64,000 bases of DNA from Streptomyces sp. NBC_00286 (GTDB lineage: Bacteria; Actinomycetota; Actinomycetes; Streptomycetales; Streptomycetaceae): contig NZ_CP108054.1 of the NCBI RefSeq assembly GCF_036173125.1, forward strand, positions 6,539,001-6,603,000. The letters are read 5' to 3'. The notes under the pieces were generated by a model. It was given only the letters and a program-made list of their open reading frames with translations. It made no database searches and had not been told where the DNA came from. The translations under genes were made by a program, and so were the position numbers. This document shows, one piece after another, positions 36,234-45,563 of this stretch (positions are counted from its first letter, which is position 1; each line of letters opens with the position of its first letter).

Positions 36234-36916
36234 AGCTGTCCGTGGGCGTCGGCGGCCGTGGCCGGGCCGGGTACGACGGCCGGGCTCGTGCCGTCGGGGG
36301 TGGTGGGACGCGGGCGTGCCAGTAGGGCGAGGCCTGCTAGTAGGCCGCCGGCGCTTGCGCCTACCAGGGCGGTCAGGGCCGGGGATGCCGAGGACGGTTC
36401 TGTGGGCTGGATGGCCCGTGAGAACTGGCGGAGTTCGATGTGCGTGGCGTTCTTGGTGTGGGTGGCGTGGCGGGTCATCGCGCCGGTGACCGCGTTGGCC
36501 ATGTCGGCGGCCAGGTCAGGGCGGGCGGATGTCGCGGTCACGGCGACCATGGGCGCGTCCGGGGAGGTCGCCGATCGTACGCTCTCGAGGAGCGTCGGGA
36601 CCGGTACGCCCGCCCACACCTGGGCGTCGCCCAGCACTGCGAGTTGGGTGGCGACGCGGCCGTAGGCCTGGGCGAAGCCGAGTGCGGCCTGGGGGTCGGA
36701 CTTCGCGGTCGGTACGGCGACTACATAGGCCGAGGCCGAGTAGGCGGGCGGCGTGAGGGCGCCGTATGCGCCTCCTGCCAGGGCGCCGGTGAGGGTGCCC
36801 GCTGCGAGCAGGGACCAGGGGGGCAGGGCGCGCAGGCGTCTCAGTGCCGCGCGCAGTCGGCGGGGTGGGGCTGTCGGGGTGGCGAGGGTGGCCGGGGCTT
36901 CGGTCTTGGTGGTCAT
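36230..36916 (-). CDS. Wzz/chain-length-determinant-like membrane protein
   Basis: A 228-residue protein with one helix near residue 38 (WSLLAAGTLTGALAGGAYGAL), an external middle with the Wzz-like start TPPAYSASAYVVAV, and a second helix near 190 (ALVGASAGGLLAGLALLA). There is no tyrosine kinase domain, unlike many Gram-positive homologues. It would tune polymer length or export. Two tandem copies of CCGAGGGTTACGGG in the 34-base gap upstream (36917-36950) are the only odd feature. Confidence 0.82.
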   Translation of the reverse strand: MTTKTEAPATLATPTAPPRRLRAALRRLRALPPWSLLAAGTLTGALAGGAYGALTPPAYSASAYVVAVPTAKSDPQAALGFAQAYGRVATQLAVLGDAQVWAGVPVPTLLESVRSATSPDAPMVAVTATSARPDLAADMANAVTGAMTRHATHTKNATHIELRQFSRAIQPTEPSSASPALTALVGASAGGLLAGLALLARPRPTTPDGTSPAVVPGPATAADAHGQL

Positions 36917-36950
36917 CAGGGGAGTGCTCCGAGGGTTACGGGTCCGAGGG

Positions 36951-38087
36951 TTACGGGGATGAGACGGCGGCCGCGTATACGTCCATGAGGCGTGCCGCGG
37001 TGTGCGTGATGCAGTAGTGGCGGGCGGCTGCGGGGGGCCGGCGCGAACCGCTGTTGCCGGGCTGGGCTCGGGTCTTGGCCAGGGCGTGGGCGAACGCGTC
37101 CGCGCCGCCGCTTACCCGGTGCGCGCCGGCGGCGAGGCGTGGCGGGAGGTCCTCCACGGCGGGGCAGCAGGCGTACAGGACCGGGAGGCCCGCGGCCAGG
37201 CCTTCCACGACGGCCAGGCCGAAGGATTCCTCCGCGCTCGGGGAGGCGAGTACGTCCATCGCCGAGGTCAGCGAGGGCAGGTCCAGGCGGTCTCGGGTGC
37301 CGTCGGGTTCGTACGGCTGCTCGCCCGTGAACAGGACGCGGTCGGTCACCCCGGCCCGTTGGGCGGCGCGTCGTAGCACGCTCTCCTCGGGGCCGCTGCC
37401 GACCAGCAACAGCAGGTAATCGCGGGGGAGTTGGGCCAGGGCCTCGATCAGGACGCCGAAGCGTTTGCTCGCGGTGAGGCGGCCGATACCGCCGATGACG
37501 TACGTGCCCTGGGGGAGCCCGAGGCGGCGGCGGGTGCGTGCGCGGCGGGACGGGTCGAAGCGGAAGCGGGCCAGGTCGATGCCGTTGGGGACGACCTCGA
37601 TGCGCGGTTCGGGGATGCCCCAGCCGCGGAGGCGGTCGGCGACCGTGGGGGAGACGGCGACCGTGGCGCGGCCCAGACGTTCGCTGGCCAGGTACAGCGC
37701 GCGCAGTCCGGAGGTCAGGGCGCGGCCCTCCAACTGGGTGCCGCCGAGGGAGTGTTCGGTGGCCACGACGGCCCGTACGCCTGCCAGGCGGGCGGCGATC
37801 CTGCCGTATACGCAGGCCCGGTAGAGGTGGGTGTGTACGAGGTCGTAGCCGCCGTGGCGGATCAGGCGGGCTAGGCGGGGGAGGGCGGACAGGTCGCGGT
37901 TGCCGGACATGCCGAGGTGGACGACGCGTACGCCGTCCGCCGTCAGGCCTTCGGCGACCGGGCCGGGGTTGGTGAGCGTCACTACGTCGCAGTCGACGGG
38001 CAAGTGGCGTAGGAGCAGGCGGAGTTGTTGTTCCGCGCCGCCTACGCCGAGGCCGGTGATGATGTGCAGGGCCTTCAAGTCGGGCAT
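36951..38087 (-). CDS. Glycosyltransferase family 4 (GT-B)
   Basis: A 378-residue retaining GT-B enzyme: N-terminal GLGVGGAEQQLRLLLRHL, middle VVPNGIDLARFRFDP, and C-terminal donor motif SPSAEESFGLAVVEGLAAG with E residues seven apart (EX7E). It adds a sugar to the lipid-linked repeat unit at the inner membrane face. The start is 9 bases past the deacetylase gene. Sugar specificity cannot be read from sequence. Confidence 0.92.
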   Translation of the reverse strand: MPDLKALHIITGLGVGGAEQQLRLLLRHLPVDCDVVTLTNPGPVAEGLTADGVRVVHLGMSGNRDLSALPRLARLIRHGGYDLVHTHLYRACVYGRIAARLAGVRAVVATEHSLGGTQLEGRALTSGLRALYLASERLGRATVAVSPTVADRLRGWGIPEPRIEVVPNGIDLARFRFDPSRRARTRRRLGLPQGTYVIGGIGRLTASKRFGVLIEALAQLPRDYLLLLVGSGPEESVLRRAAQRAGVTDRVLFTGEQPYEPDGTRDRLDLPSLTSAMDVLASPSAEESFGLAVVEGLAAGLPVLYACCPAVEDLPPRLAAGAHRVSGGADAFAHALAKTRAQPGNSGSRRPPAAARHYCITHTAARLMDVYAAAVSSP

Positions 38088-38096
38088 GGCGGGGGC

Positions 38097-38909
38097 TCAC
38101 ACGCCGTCGACGGGGCGGCGGCGCAGGCGGTGCAGGTGGCGCTTGAGGTGCAGTCGCCAGGCCGTGTCGCGCTCGCCGATGTGGACGCGGGGGAGGGCGT
38201 AGGGGCCGGTCAGGTCGCCGGGGGTGGTGGCGGTGGCGCAGGCGTAGCTGTAGCCCGCCTCGCGTACGGCTTCGACGGTTCGGTGGTCGGCTAGGCCGTA
38301 CGGGTAGCAGAAGCCGTGGATGTGAGCACCGGTCACGTCGTAGAGCAGTGCTCTGCTGCCGCTCACCTCGGCGCGGAGCCGTGTGTCGTCGGTGCGGGTC
38401 AGGTCCCTGTGGGTGAGGCCGTGCGAGCCGATCTCGATGCCCGCGGCGGCGGCCTGGCGGATGCCGTCCGCCGACAGCAGTGGCTTGCGGGGGCCGAGGG
38501 GGTCCCAGGCGTTGTCGCCGCCCAGCCTGCCCGGCAGTACGAACAGGGTGGCGCCGAAGGCGTGGCGGCGCAGGAGCGGAAGGGCGTGCGTGACGAAGTC
38601 GGCGTAGCCGTCGTCGAAGGTCAGGCCCACCAGGTTCTGGCCTTCCCCGCGGGCGCGTGCGGCGAGCAGTTCGTGCACGCCGACGCCGCGCAGGCCCCGG
38701 CGGCGGAGCCAGGTGAGCTGGCGGTCGAGGCGGTGGGGCGAGACCGTGACGCGGTACGGGTCGTGGGAGCAGTCGTCGACGGAGTGGTACATCGCCACCC
38801 AGGGGGGTCGGCCGGGTCTGCGCTGGGGTGTGGTGTCGGGAGGGGTCGCGGTTGGCGCGGTTGATGTAGTTCGCGCGGTTGAAGGGTCGTGGTCAGCGGA
38901 TACGGGCAT
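38097..38909 (-). CDS. Polysaccharide deacetylase (NodB domain)
   Basis: A 270-residue CE4-type enzyme with motif 1 TFDDGY (catalytic and metal Asp), motif 2 SHGLTHRDL (two metal His) and motif 3 near CYPYG. It lacks a clear signal peptide, so it may act inside on lipid-linked sugars, or at the membrane. Its 5' end overlaps the flippase gene by 17 bases. Likely removes acetyl groups from amino sugars of the exopolysaccharide. Confidence 0.88.
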   Translation of the reverse strand: MPVSADHDPSTARTTSTAPTATPPDTTPQRRPGRPPWVAMYHSVDDCSHDPYRVTVSPHRLDRQLTWLRRRGLRGVGVHELLAARARGEGQNLVGLTFDDGYADFVTHALPLLRRHAFGATLFVLPGRLGGDNAWDPLGPRKPLLSADGIRQAAAAGIEIGSHGLTHRDLTRTDDTRLRAEVSGSRALLYDVTGAHIHGFCYPYGLADHRTVEAVREAGYSYACATATTPGDLTGPYALPRVHIGERDTAWRLHLKRHLHRLRRRPVDGV

Positions 38910-40692
38910 GCGGGAGCCTCCGGGTGACGGTGCGGATCGTGGGCGTGAGGCCCTGCCCGCCCGGTAGCCCGGCGAGCAGGAGGAAGACGACGGTGACGGC
39001 CGTGCCGCCGGCCGCGAGCCCGAGAGTGGGTGAGCCGATGAGGCTTGCGGCGAACCAGCCCACCGCGCAGGCGGTCACTGCGGCGCGCAGTGGTTTGCCC
39101 ATCGCGGCCAGTACCGGGCGGGTGCGGATCGGCACGCCGCGCTTTCCCATCCCGTACAGCAGGATCAGGGCGGTGAGGCTGATGCCGGCCGCGTTGGCGG
39201 CGGCGATGCCGAGTACGCCCCACGGGCCGACTGCCCATGCACCGGCACCCGCCGTGGTGGCGATACCGGCGGTCATGGCGGCCACCGGGTACCAGGTGGG
39301 ACGCCCTGCCGAGAAGTACGAGCGGACGAGGGCGCCCACGAGTGCGTGGCCGAGCAGCCCCAGCGCGTACACCCGCATGACGGCGGCCGTGGCCGCGGTG
39401 TCCTGTGCCGTGAACGCGCCCCGCTGGAAAAGGAGTTGGATGAGCTGCGGGGCACAGGCGATGACGGCTGCGGTGCCGAGCAGTACGACGTACGACACCG
39501 CCGCGAGGTCGCGTTCGACGCGGTCGCGGGCCCGCTCGGTGTCGCCCTCGGCCAGTGCCTGCGAGACGACCGGGAAGGTGACCGTGCACAGCATCAGGGC
39601 GAGCACCATCGGCAACTGGGCGACTTTTTGGGCGTAGTTGAGGTGCGAGATGGTGCCGGCGGGGAGGGGGGAGGCCAGGTAGCGCTCGATGAGGACCTGG
39701 GACTGGCGGCAGAGGGCGAAGAGGAGGACGGTGAGGAAGAGGGCTAGGTTCAGGGCGCGGTGGTCGGTAGCCGGATGCCCAAGGGGCGCGGGTGCCATCG
39801 TGTTCGTCGTCGTGTGCGGCGCGTCCATCGCGGAGGGCCCGAGGGACGCCTGAGGGCGGTGCCACTGTCGTAGCAGGGAGGGTAGTTGGGTGGCGATCAT
39901 GAGTACTCCGCCCAGCGCGACGCCGATCGCCGCCGCTCGTACGCCCCAGCGGCCGCCGAAGACGAACATCGCCGTGATGATGGCAGTGTTGTAGGCGACG
40001 TAGATGGCTGCGGGTGCGACGAAGCGGCGGTGGGCGCGTAGGGCGGCGCTGCAGTAGCCGGCGAGGCCGAAGGTCAGGACGCAGGTGCCGGTCAGCCGGG
40101 TGCAGTCCACCGCGAGCCGGGGGTCCGGGAGCCCTGGCGCCAGCAGTTCGACCAGGTACGGGGCTCCCCAGATGAGCAGCGCCGACACCACGGTGAACGC
40201 CAGCGTCAGGCGGGGCAGCGTGCGGCGGACCAGGGCGCGCACCGGGTCGCCGGGATCGCCGGGATCGCCGGGATCGCCGGGATCACCGGGGTTGCCGGGG
40301 TTGCCCGTTGCGCCATGGGCTCGGCGGGCCACGACCGCGCTGAACGCCGGTACGAGCGCGAAGGCCAGCCCGTCCTCGATCAGCAGCGTCGCCGCGAACT
40401 CCGGCACCGTCCACGCCACCAGGAAGGCGTCCGTATCGCTCCCGGCTCCGAAGAGATGCGCCAGCGCCTGGTCCCGGCCGAGGCCCAGCAGGGCTCCGGC
40501 CAGGGAGAGGAGGACGGTGATGAACGCGGCCCTGGCGAGGAAGCCTTGCGAGACGAAGGTGGTCTTGGTGGCGTTGGGGTCGGGGTCGGGGGCGTCTGTG
40601 TGGGGGCCCGCCACCGCGGGTTCCGGGGCATCCGTGCCGGGGCCGGCCGTGGTAGTCGTGGCGTTTCCGCCAGGCGGAGGGGGGACGGTCAT
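38893..40692 (-). CDS. MurJ/MviN-type flippase for polysaccharide export
   Basis: A 599-residue membrane protein with about 14 helices, of the MOP superfamily (opening AFITVLLSLAGALLGLGRDQALAHLFGAG; central SQALAEGDTERARDRVERDL). In this cluster it probably flips the lipid-linked repeat unit (Wzx role) rather than lipid II. A Gly-Asp-Pro repeat (GNPGDPGDPGDPGDPGDP) in a loop near residue 140 comes from a 9-base tandem repeat at 40242-40305. A short Ala/Asp/Pro-rich N-terminus precedes the first helix. Confidence 0.88.
   Translation of the reverse strand: MTVPPPPGGNATTTTAGPGTDAPEPAVAGPHTDAPDPDPNATKTTFVSQGFLARAAFITVLLSLAGALLGLGRDQALAHLFGAGSDTDAFLVAWTVPEFAATLLIEDGLAFALVPAFSAVVARRAHGATGNPGNPGDPGDPGDPGDPGDPVRALVRRTLPRLTLAFTVVSALLIWGAPYLVELLAPGLPDPRLAVDCTRLTGTCVLTFGLAGYCSAALRAHRRFVAPAAIYVAYNTAIITAMFVFGGRWGVRAAAIGVALGGVLMIATQLPSLLRQWHRPQASLGPSAMDAPHTTTNTMAPAPLGHPATDHRALNLALFLTVLLFALCRQSQVLIERYLASPLPAGTISHLNYAQKVAQLPMVLALMLCTVTFPVVSQALAEGDTERARDRVERDLAAVSYVVLLGTAAVIACAPQLIQLLFQRGAFTAQDTAATAAVMRVYALGLLGHALVGALVRSYFSAGRPTWYPVAAMTAGIATTAGAGAWAVGPWGVLGIAAANAAGISLTALILLYGMGKRGVPIRTRPVLAAMGKPLRAAVTACAVGWFAASLIGSPTLGLAAGGTAVTVVFLLLAGLPGGQGLTPTIRTVTRRLPHARIR
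40242..40305. repeat. 9-base tandem repeat in the flippase gene
   Basis: About seven units of a GGGATCGCC-type 9-mer (last units GGGATCACC and GGGGTTGCC). It encodes Gly-Asp-Pro and Gly-Asn-Pro triplets. In frame, so copy number can vary without breaking the gene. Confidence 0.85.
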
Positions 40693-40789
40693 CGCGGGGC
40701 CGCCTCCTCGGAGGGCTCGGAGACGGCCGGTTGGGGGCGGCCCTGCAAGCGGCCTTGGCGGAGTCCGCTGTGGTGCCGCGCCCTCTGGG

Positions 40790-40865
40790 AGGCGCGGGGC
40801 TGTCGCATATATACGGCTCCGCCGTGGATGGGGGTCCCCCCGCTCGAGCGAAGCCGAGAGTGGGG
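40790..40865. repeat. Dispersed repeats between flippase and polymerase genes
   Basis: Holds GGCGCGGGGCTGT and CGGCTCCGCCG (shared with about 21099-21130) directly followed by the 39-base palindromic element at 40827-40865, identical in inverted form to 2587-2625 in copA. The gap between the polymerase stop region and flippase start (40693-40894) has no other content. Confidence 0.85.
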
Positions 40866-40894
40866 TAGTGACCAGCCTCCACCGGCCCGCGGCC

Positions 40895-42241
40895 TCATGA
40901 CCGCACCTCCAGCGGAGCGCTCAGCGCCCACCACGCCGTCAGGCCCAGGCTGATGGCGGTCAGGACGGTCGTGGGGCCGCCGATATCGGCGTACGCGAAG
41001 TTGATCAGCTGCCAGATCAGCAGGCCGCAGGCGATGAGCCCGCAGTCGAGGGACGAGTCCGTCGTCGGGGCGTTGCCGGGGTCCCGCGCTCTGCGGGCGC
41101 GGACCAGTCTCCGCAGGCCCAGCACCAGCAGCGCCAGCCAGCTTCCCGCGAGCGTCAGTAGCCCGACGAGGCCCTGTTCGCTGAGTACCAGCAGGTACAT
41201 GTTGTGCGGGGACAGCAGTGGCTGTTTCCGGTACTCCGTGCCCGCGCCCTCGATGTCGCTGCCGGACGACAGCGCCAGTGAGGCGTGGCCGTCGCGGTGT
41301 TCGGGGAAGCCCTTGAAGCCGACGCCCGTGAGGGGCTGTTCGCGCCACATGTCGGCCGCCGCCGCCCACATGGTGTACCGGTCGGTGACCGACTGGTCCG
41401 GAGCGTCGCCCACCTGGCCGATGCTGCTGACCCGCTCCTGCAACAACGTGGACCCGACACCGAACCCGCCGACGAGGATCACGGACACGGCGGCCACGAC
41501 CGCGCCCGCCGCCACCGCCCGCCGCAGTCCCGCGAGCACCAACTGCGCCCCGCACGCGACGGCCGTCGCGATCCACGCACCCCGGCTGAAGGACACGGCC
41601 AGCGGCACGACGAGCAGCGCCGTGCACAGCAAGGCCCACACCCGCTGTCGTACGGACCCCGGTGCGAGCGCCAGGCCCACCGCGCACACCAGCCCGAAGG
41701 ACACCACGGTTGCCATCGCCATGACGTCCGCCGGCCCGAAGGTGCCGACCGCCCGGATCTCCTGGCCCATGTACGAGGCGCCGGTCCCGGTCGCGTACTG
41801 GTGCACCCCGACGGCTCCCTGCCACACCGCGAGCGCCACCACCGACCAGGCCAGCAGCCGGACGTCGCGCCGGTCGCGGACGAGCAGGAGGACGGCGGCC
41901 GGTACGAGCACGAAGATCTGCAGCCAGCGCGTGAAGCCGGTGAGCGCCGCGCCCGGCGTGATGGCCCCGGCCGCCGCCACGGCGAAACCGGCCACGGGCA
42001 GGCCGAGTACGACTACCGCGGTACGGGACAGGGGGCGCCGCCGCTGCCGCAGCAGACGGATCGCGCAGCACAGGACCACGACACCGGAGGCGGCGTCGGC
42101 GAGGCTCGCGCCGCCCTCGTCGCCCGGTGCGACGGGCAGCGCGAGCAGGGCGATCACCGTGAGCACGGGCAGGACGGGGAGGACGGGGAGGACGGGCTTC
42201 AGCCCGCGCGCGGCAGGCAGGGCGGCGTATGCGTGGGTCAC
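40895..42241 (-). CDS. O-antigen ligase/polymerase-like membrane protein
   Basis: A 448-residue protein with about 12 helices and the Wzy_C signature region: LAVSFSRGAWIA, then MWREQPLTGVGFKGFPEHR and LLSPHNMYLLVLSEQGLVG. It would join repeat units into the polymer on the outer face. The N-terminus holds a VLPVLPVLPVL repeat from a 9-base tandem DNA repeat. It starts 6 bases after the glycosylphosphotransferase stop. Confidence 0.88.
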   Translation of the reverse strand: MTHAYAALPAARGLKPVLPVLPVLPVLTVIALLALPVAPGDEGGASLADAASGVVVLCCAIRLLRQRRRPLSRTAVVVLGLPVAGFAVAAAGAITPGAALTGFTRWLQIFVLVPAAVLLLVRDRRDVRLLAWSVVALAVWQGAVGVHQYATGTGASYMGQEIRAVGTFGPADVMAMATVVSFGLVCAVGLALAPGSVRQRVWALLCTALLVVPLAVSFSRGAWIATAVACGAQLVLAGLRRAVAAGAVVAAVSVILVGGFGVGSTLLQERVSSIGQVGDAPDQSVTDRYTMWAAAADMWREQPLTGVGFKGFPEHRDGHASLALSSGSDIEGAGTEYRKQPLLSPHNMYLLVLSEQGLVGLLTLAGSWLALLVLGLRRLVRARRARDPGNAPTTDSSLDCGLIACGLLIWQLINFAYADIGGPTTVLTAISLGLTAWWALSAPLEVRS

Positions 42242-42247
42242 CGGTGG

Positions 42248-43825
42248 TCAGCTCCCCGTGGGGCGCACGAGTGCGGCGGCCGTGCGCAGCAGGATGCAGA
42301 TGTCCTGCCACAGCGACCAGTCGTCGATGTACGCGTTGTCGAAGCGGGCGCGGTCCTCGATGGAGGTGTCGCCGCGCAGCCCCTGGATCTGGGCGAGCCC
42401 GGTGATGCCGGTGCGCATACGGTGGCGGGCCGCGTAACCGGGATAGGTGCGGCTGAACCCGGCGACGAAGTACGGGCGTTCGGGGCGCGGCCCGACCAGA
42501 CTCATGTCGCCTCGGAACACGTTCCACAGCTGGGGCAGCTCGTCCAGCGAGGTACGGCGCAGGAAACGGCAGAACCGGCTCATGTCCCGCTCACCCGCCA
42601 CACTCCACCGGGTGGCGGCCTCGTGCTCGTCGGCCGGGCGATGAGTGCGGAACTTCAGCAGTGTGAAGGGGAGTCCATCCTGGCCGACGCGCTCCTGACG
42701 GAAGACGACGCCCGGGCCTTCGCTGAGCCGCAGCACCAGCGCGCAGGCCAGCAGTACCGGGGCGGCGAGGAGGAGCAGTATTCCGGAGACCAGCAGGTCA
42801 AGGGCGCGCTTGGCGGGGCTTTCGGGGCGTCGGCCGACTTCGAGGCGGCGGCAGGAGAAGCCGGCGATGCGTTCGTGTGGGGTGCGGGTGCGGGTGCGGG
42901 TGCGGGTGCGGGGGGAGGACCAGTGGCCGATGCCTGCGTGGGCTGTGCTGCCGGGGCCGTCGGTTCGGGTGATGCCCTTGCCCGGCACGCCTTCTGACGG
43001 GCCGTAGGCGGTGCGGTCGGTCTCCTCGTACGCGCGGCTCGCGACCGGGTCGTACGACGGGACCCCCGCGTCGACCTCCCACAGGGCGCAGCCGTCCTCA
43101 ACCAACTCCCTTACCAACAGCCCGTGTTCACCGACGGGCCCGACGAGGAGCACAACCCGTACCCCGTTCTGGACGACAGCCCGCTGCACCTCCTCGTCCG
43201 TGCTGAGCACCGGCAGCCCCGTACCGCCGGCCGGGTCGTCGGCGAGGACGCCCACCGGTCTGAGGCCGCACTCCGGGCGGCGCAGGAAGGCGGCGGCCAC
43301 GCGCTGGGCGGTGGCGGCCGGGCCTACGACGAGGGCGGCGGAGGGGTTGCGGACCAGCATCCGGCGGCGGCGCCAGTGCACCAGGCCGCGGCCCGCGCAG
43401 CTCGCCGCCGTCTGCAGGGCGCAGCCGGTCAGCAGCGTACGGATGGAGGGGGCGTGGGCCGGGGAGAGGGCCGCGACCAGTGCCGCGAGGGCGCACCAGC
43501 TCACCGTGATCCGGGCGCAGAGGGCGGGGAGTTCGTCCAGGACGGCGGGTACGGCGGGCGGGCGGTACAGCGCGGCCAGGGCGTTCAGCCAGAGGACGGC
43601 GAGCAGCAGGGGCGCGGCCAGCAGGGAGTGGGGGAGGGCCGGGGCGGCGGTGAGCGCGGCCGTCGCGTCCACGAGGAGCAGGGGCAGTGCCGGGGTGGGG
43701 CGTGCCGCGGACCGCTGCCTCGCGGGAAAACCGCGGGCCCCACGTGGGGGGAGGAGCGGCACGGGCAGGAATCCCCGCTGCGGTTGCTGGGCTGCGAGGG
43801 GAGAGACGGTGCGTTCGACGGTCAC
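42248..43825 (-). CDS. Polyprenyl glycosylphosphotransferase (priming enzyme)
   Basis: A 525-residue PNPT: N-terminal helices (about 35-125), a Rossmann-like CoA-binding domain (VVGPAATAQRVAAAFLRR), a re-entrant helix (DLLVSGILLLLAAPVLLAC) and the catalytic domain with VVFRQERVGQDG, LDELPQLWNVFRGDMSLVGP and RPERPYF. It puts the first sugar phosphate on undecaprenyl phosphate. GTG 43825 overlaps the upstream stop as GTGA, which fixes the start. A GCGGGT-type hexamer repeat (about 42884-42914) adds an Arg-Thr run in the linker. Confidence 0.92.
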   Translation of the reverse strand: MTVERTVSPLAAQQPQRGFLPVPLLPPRGARGFPARQRSAARPTPALPLLLVDATAALTAAPALPHSLLAAPLLLAVLWLNALAALYRPPAVPAVLDELPALCARITVSWCALAALVAALSPAHAPSIRTLLTGCALQTAASCAGRGLVHWRRRRMLVRNPSAALVVGPAATAQRVAAAFLRRPECGLRPVGVLADDPAGGTGLPVLSTDEEVQRAVVQNGVRVVLLVGPVGEHGLLVRELVEDGCALWEVDAGVPSYDPVASRAYEETDRTAYGPSEGVPGKGITRTDGPGSTAHAGIGHWSSPRTRTRTRTRTPHERIAGFSCRRLEVGRRPESPAKRALDLLVSGILLLLAAPVLLACALVLRLSEGPGVVFRQERVGQDGLPFTLLKFRTHRPADEHEAATRWSVAGERDMSRFCRFLRRTSLDELPQLWNVFRGDMSLVGPRPERPYFVAGFSRTYPGYAARHRMRTGITGLAQIQGLRGDTSIEDRARFDNAYIDDWSLWQDICILLRTAAALVRPTGS

Positions 43826-45138
43826 GAGCGGATGGACTCCCTGCACTCGATGGATTCCTGGGGCACCGGGCGCCCGGAGCCGAGGAGTTCGCGGTAGAGG
43901 GCCGCGACCGCCTCGGCCGAATGCCGCACGTCGTGCGCGGCCAGTACGTGGCGGCGCGCCTGGCGGCCGAGCGATTCGCGCAGCGGCGGGTCGAGCAGCA
44001 GCCGGGTAAGCACGTCGGCCAGCGGTTCCGGCTGACCGGGCGGTACGAGGCAGTGCGCCCGGTGACCGGGCGGCAGACTCTCGCGCGCCCCCGCCACGTC
44101 CGTGACCACCACGGGCCGCCCGCACGCCATCGCCTCCAACGGCGCCAGCGCCATGCCCTCCCAGCGGGACGGCAGCACCACCAGATCGGCGGCCTGGTAC
44201 CAGGACAGGGCGTCGGTCACGGCACCGGCGAACAGCACGCCTTCGGGCGCGCAGTCCCGCAGCCGCTCCTCGTCCGGCCCGTTCCCGACAAGGGCCAACC
44301 GGGCTCCGGGCACGTGCCGCAGCACCGAGGGCCACGCATGGAGCAGTACGTCCTGGCCCTTCTGGCGACAGAGGCGTCCCACGCAGACGACCAGCGGGGC
44401 GGACGGATCGAGGGCGGGGAGCGGCGGCGGGGCGACTCGTACGGGGTCCGTTTGTACGGGTTCCGTTTGTACGGGGGCATCGGCTCCGGCTCGTACGAGG
44501 GTGTCGGCGGCGTGGGCTCGTACGGGCGCGTCGGTGGCGGGGGCTCGTGGGGGCGTGTCAGTGGCGGGGTGGAAGCGCCGAGGGTCGACGCCGTTGGGGA
44601 TCACGTGCCAAGTGGCGTGGACTCCGGCCCGTACGCCTCGTGTGCGCTCTGCCTCACTGACGCACACCACACGGGTGGCCCACCGCGCCGCCCATCGCTC
44701 CCACGCCAGGGCCGCCGTCGCCGTGAGCCCGCCGACCGCCTCGAACGACCAGGCGTGCGGCTGGAAAACCGTCGGGATCCGCCCCCTGACCGCCAGCCGG
44801 GAGGCGAGCCCGGCCTTGGCGCTGTGCGCGTGCAGTACGTCGGGCCGGACCTCGTCGACGATGCGCGCGAGCCGGTGTACCTCAGCGAGAAGCGACCGCC
44901 CGGGCGCGCGGGTCGCGGGCCAGTGTCGTACGTCCGCGCCTAGTGCCCGGAGTGTCTGGGCAAGGTCGCTGTCGGGGCACGCGACCGTGACATGGAAACC
45001 GGTCGCGCGCTGGGCCCGGACCAGCTCGGTGACGACGTTGGCGACGCCGCCGTCCACCGGCTGGGTGACGTGGAGGATGCGCGGCGGAGCCCCCTGCCGC
45101 ATCGCGTCGCGCAACGATCCGGCGGACCGGCTGACCAT
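43822..45138 (-). CDS. Glycosyltransferase family 4, first gene of the locus
   Basis: A GT-B enzyme of about 438 residues: N-terminal HVTQPVDGGVANVVTELVRAQ, IPNGVDPRRFHPATD, and donor motif SRWEGMALAPLEAMACGRPV. Between the two Rossmann domains lies an unusual repeat-rich insertion (ATDTPPRAPATDAPVRAHA, then VQTEPVQTDPV). ATG 45138 is the best start, though its ribosome site is weak; a frame extends to 45294. It heads the minus-strand exopolysaccharide operon, so the operon promoter should lie in 45139-45563. Confidence 0.87.
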   Translation of the reverse strand: MVSRSAGSLRDAMRQGAPPRILHVTQPVDGGVANVVTELVRAQRATGFHVTVACPDSDLAQTLRALGADVRHWPATRAPGRSLLAEVHRLARIVDEVRPDVLHAHSAKAGLASRLAVRGRIPTVFQPHAWSFEAVGGLTATAALAWERWAARWATRVVCVSEAERTRGVRAGVHATWHVIPNGVDPRRFHPATDTPPRAPATDAPVRAHAADTLVRAGADAPVQTEPVQTDPVRVAPPPLPALDPSAPLVVCVGRLCRQKGQDVLLHAWPSVLRHVPGARLALVGNGPDEERLRDCAPEGVLFAGAVTDALSWYQAADLVVLPSRWEGMALAPLEAMACGRPVVVTDVAGARESLPPGHRAHCLVPPGQPEPLADVLTRLLLDPPLRESLGRQARRHVLAAHDVRHSAEAVAALYRELLGSGRPVPQESIECRESIRS

Positions 45139-45563
45139 CACCGTGTGCGTCGGCCCGAGGGGCGGCCGTTCCGCCCTGATGGGCCGTGGAACGGGCGGAC
45201 CCCCGTGCGAGTCGCAGTGGAAAGACCCCGGGCATGACGCATGACCGGCGTTGCCCTTTCGCGAGAACGTCAAATGCGGCTGACGGGGCGTCACTCTATC
45301 CCCTCAAACCCTACATATCGGTCAAGAGTGACGAACCGCTTAAATCACCCGCCTCGTGTCGGTGGCCGTACGGCCGGCGTCGCCGGGTGCTGCGCCGAAC
45401 GGGGTGGGGTGTCCGGAGGGGTTCGACAGGGGTGCTCACCAGCGGTGATGCAGGGTCAGAAGGAGGTGAGATGTCACGCTGTGCGCCCGCTCGGTTGCAG
45501 GGTGTGGCCGCCGGTTTAAGGGTGGCCACAAGGACCCCACGCACCCTTGCGAAAGGAACCTCC
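45139..45563. promoter_or_regulatory. Divergent gap with the exopolysaccharide promoter
   Basis: 425 bases between the minus-strand exopolysaccharide operon and a plus-strand exported-protein gene. On the minus strand TTGACC (45318-45313 region) is a -35-like word, but no properly spaced -10 was found. GAAAGGAACC before ATG 45564 is the plus-strand ribosome site. No gene is supported. Confidence 0.4.
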
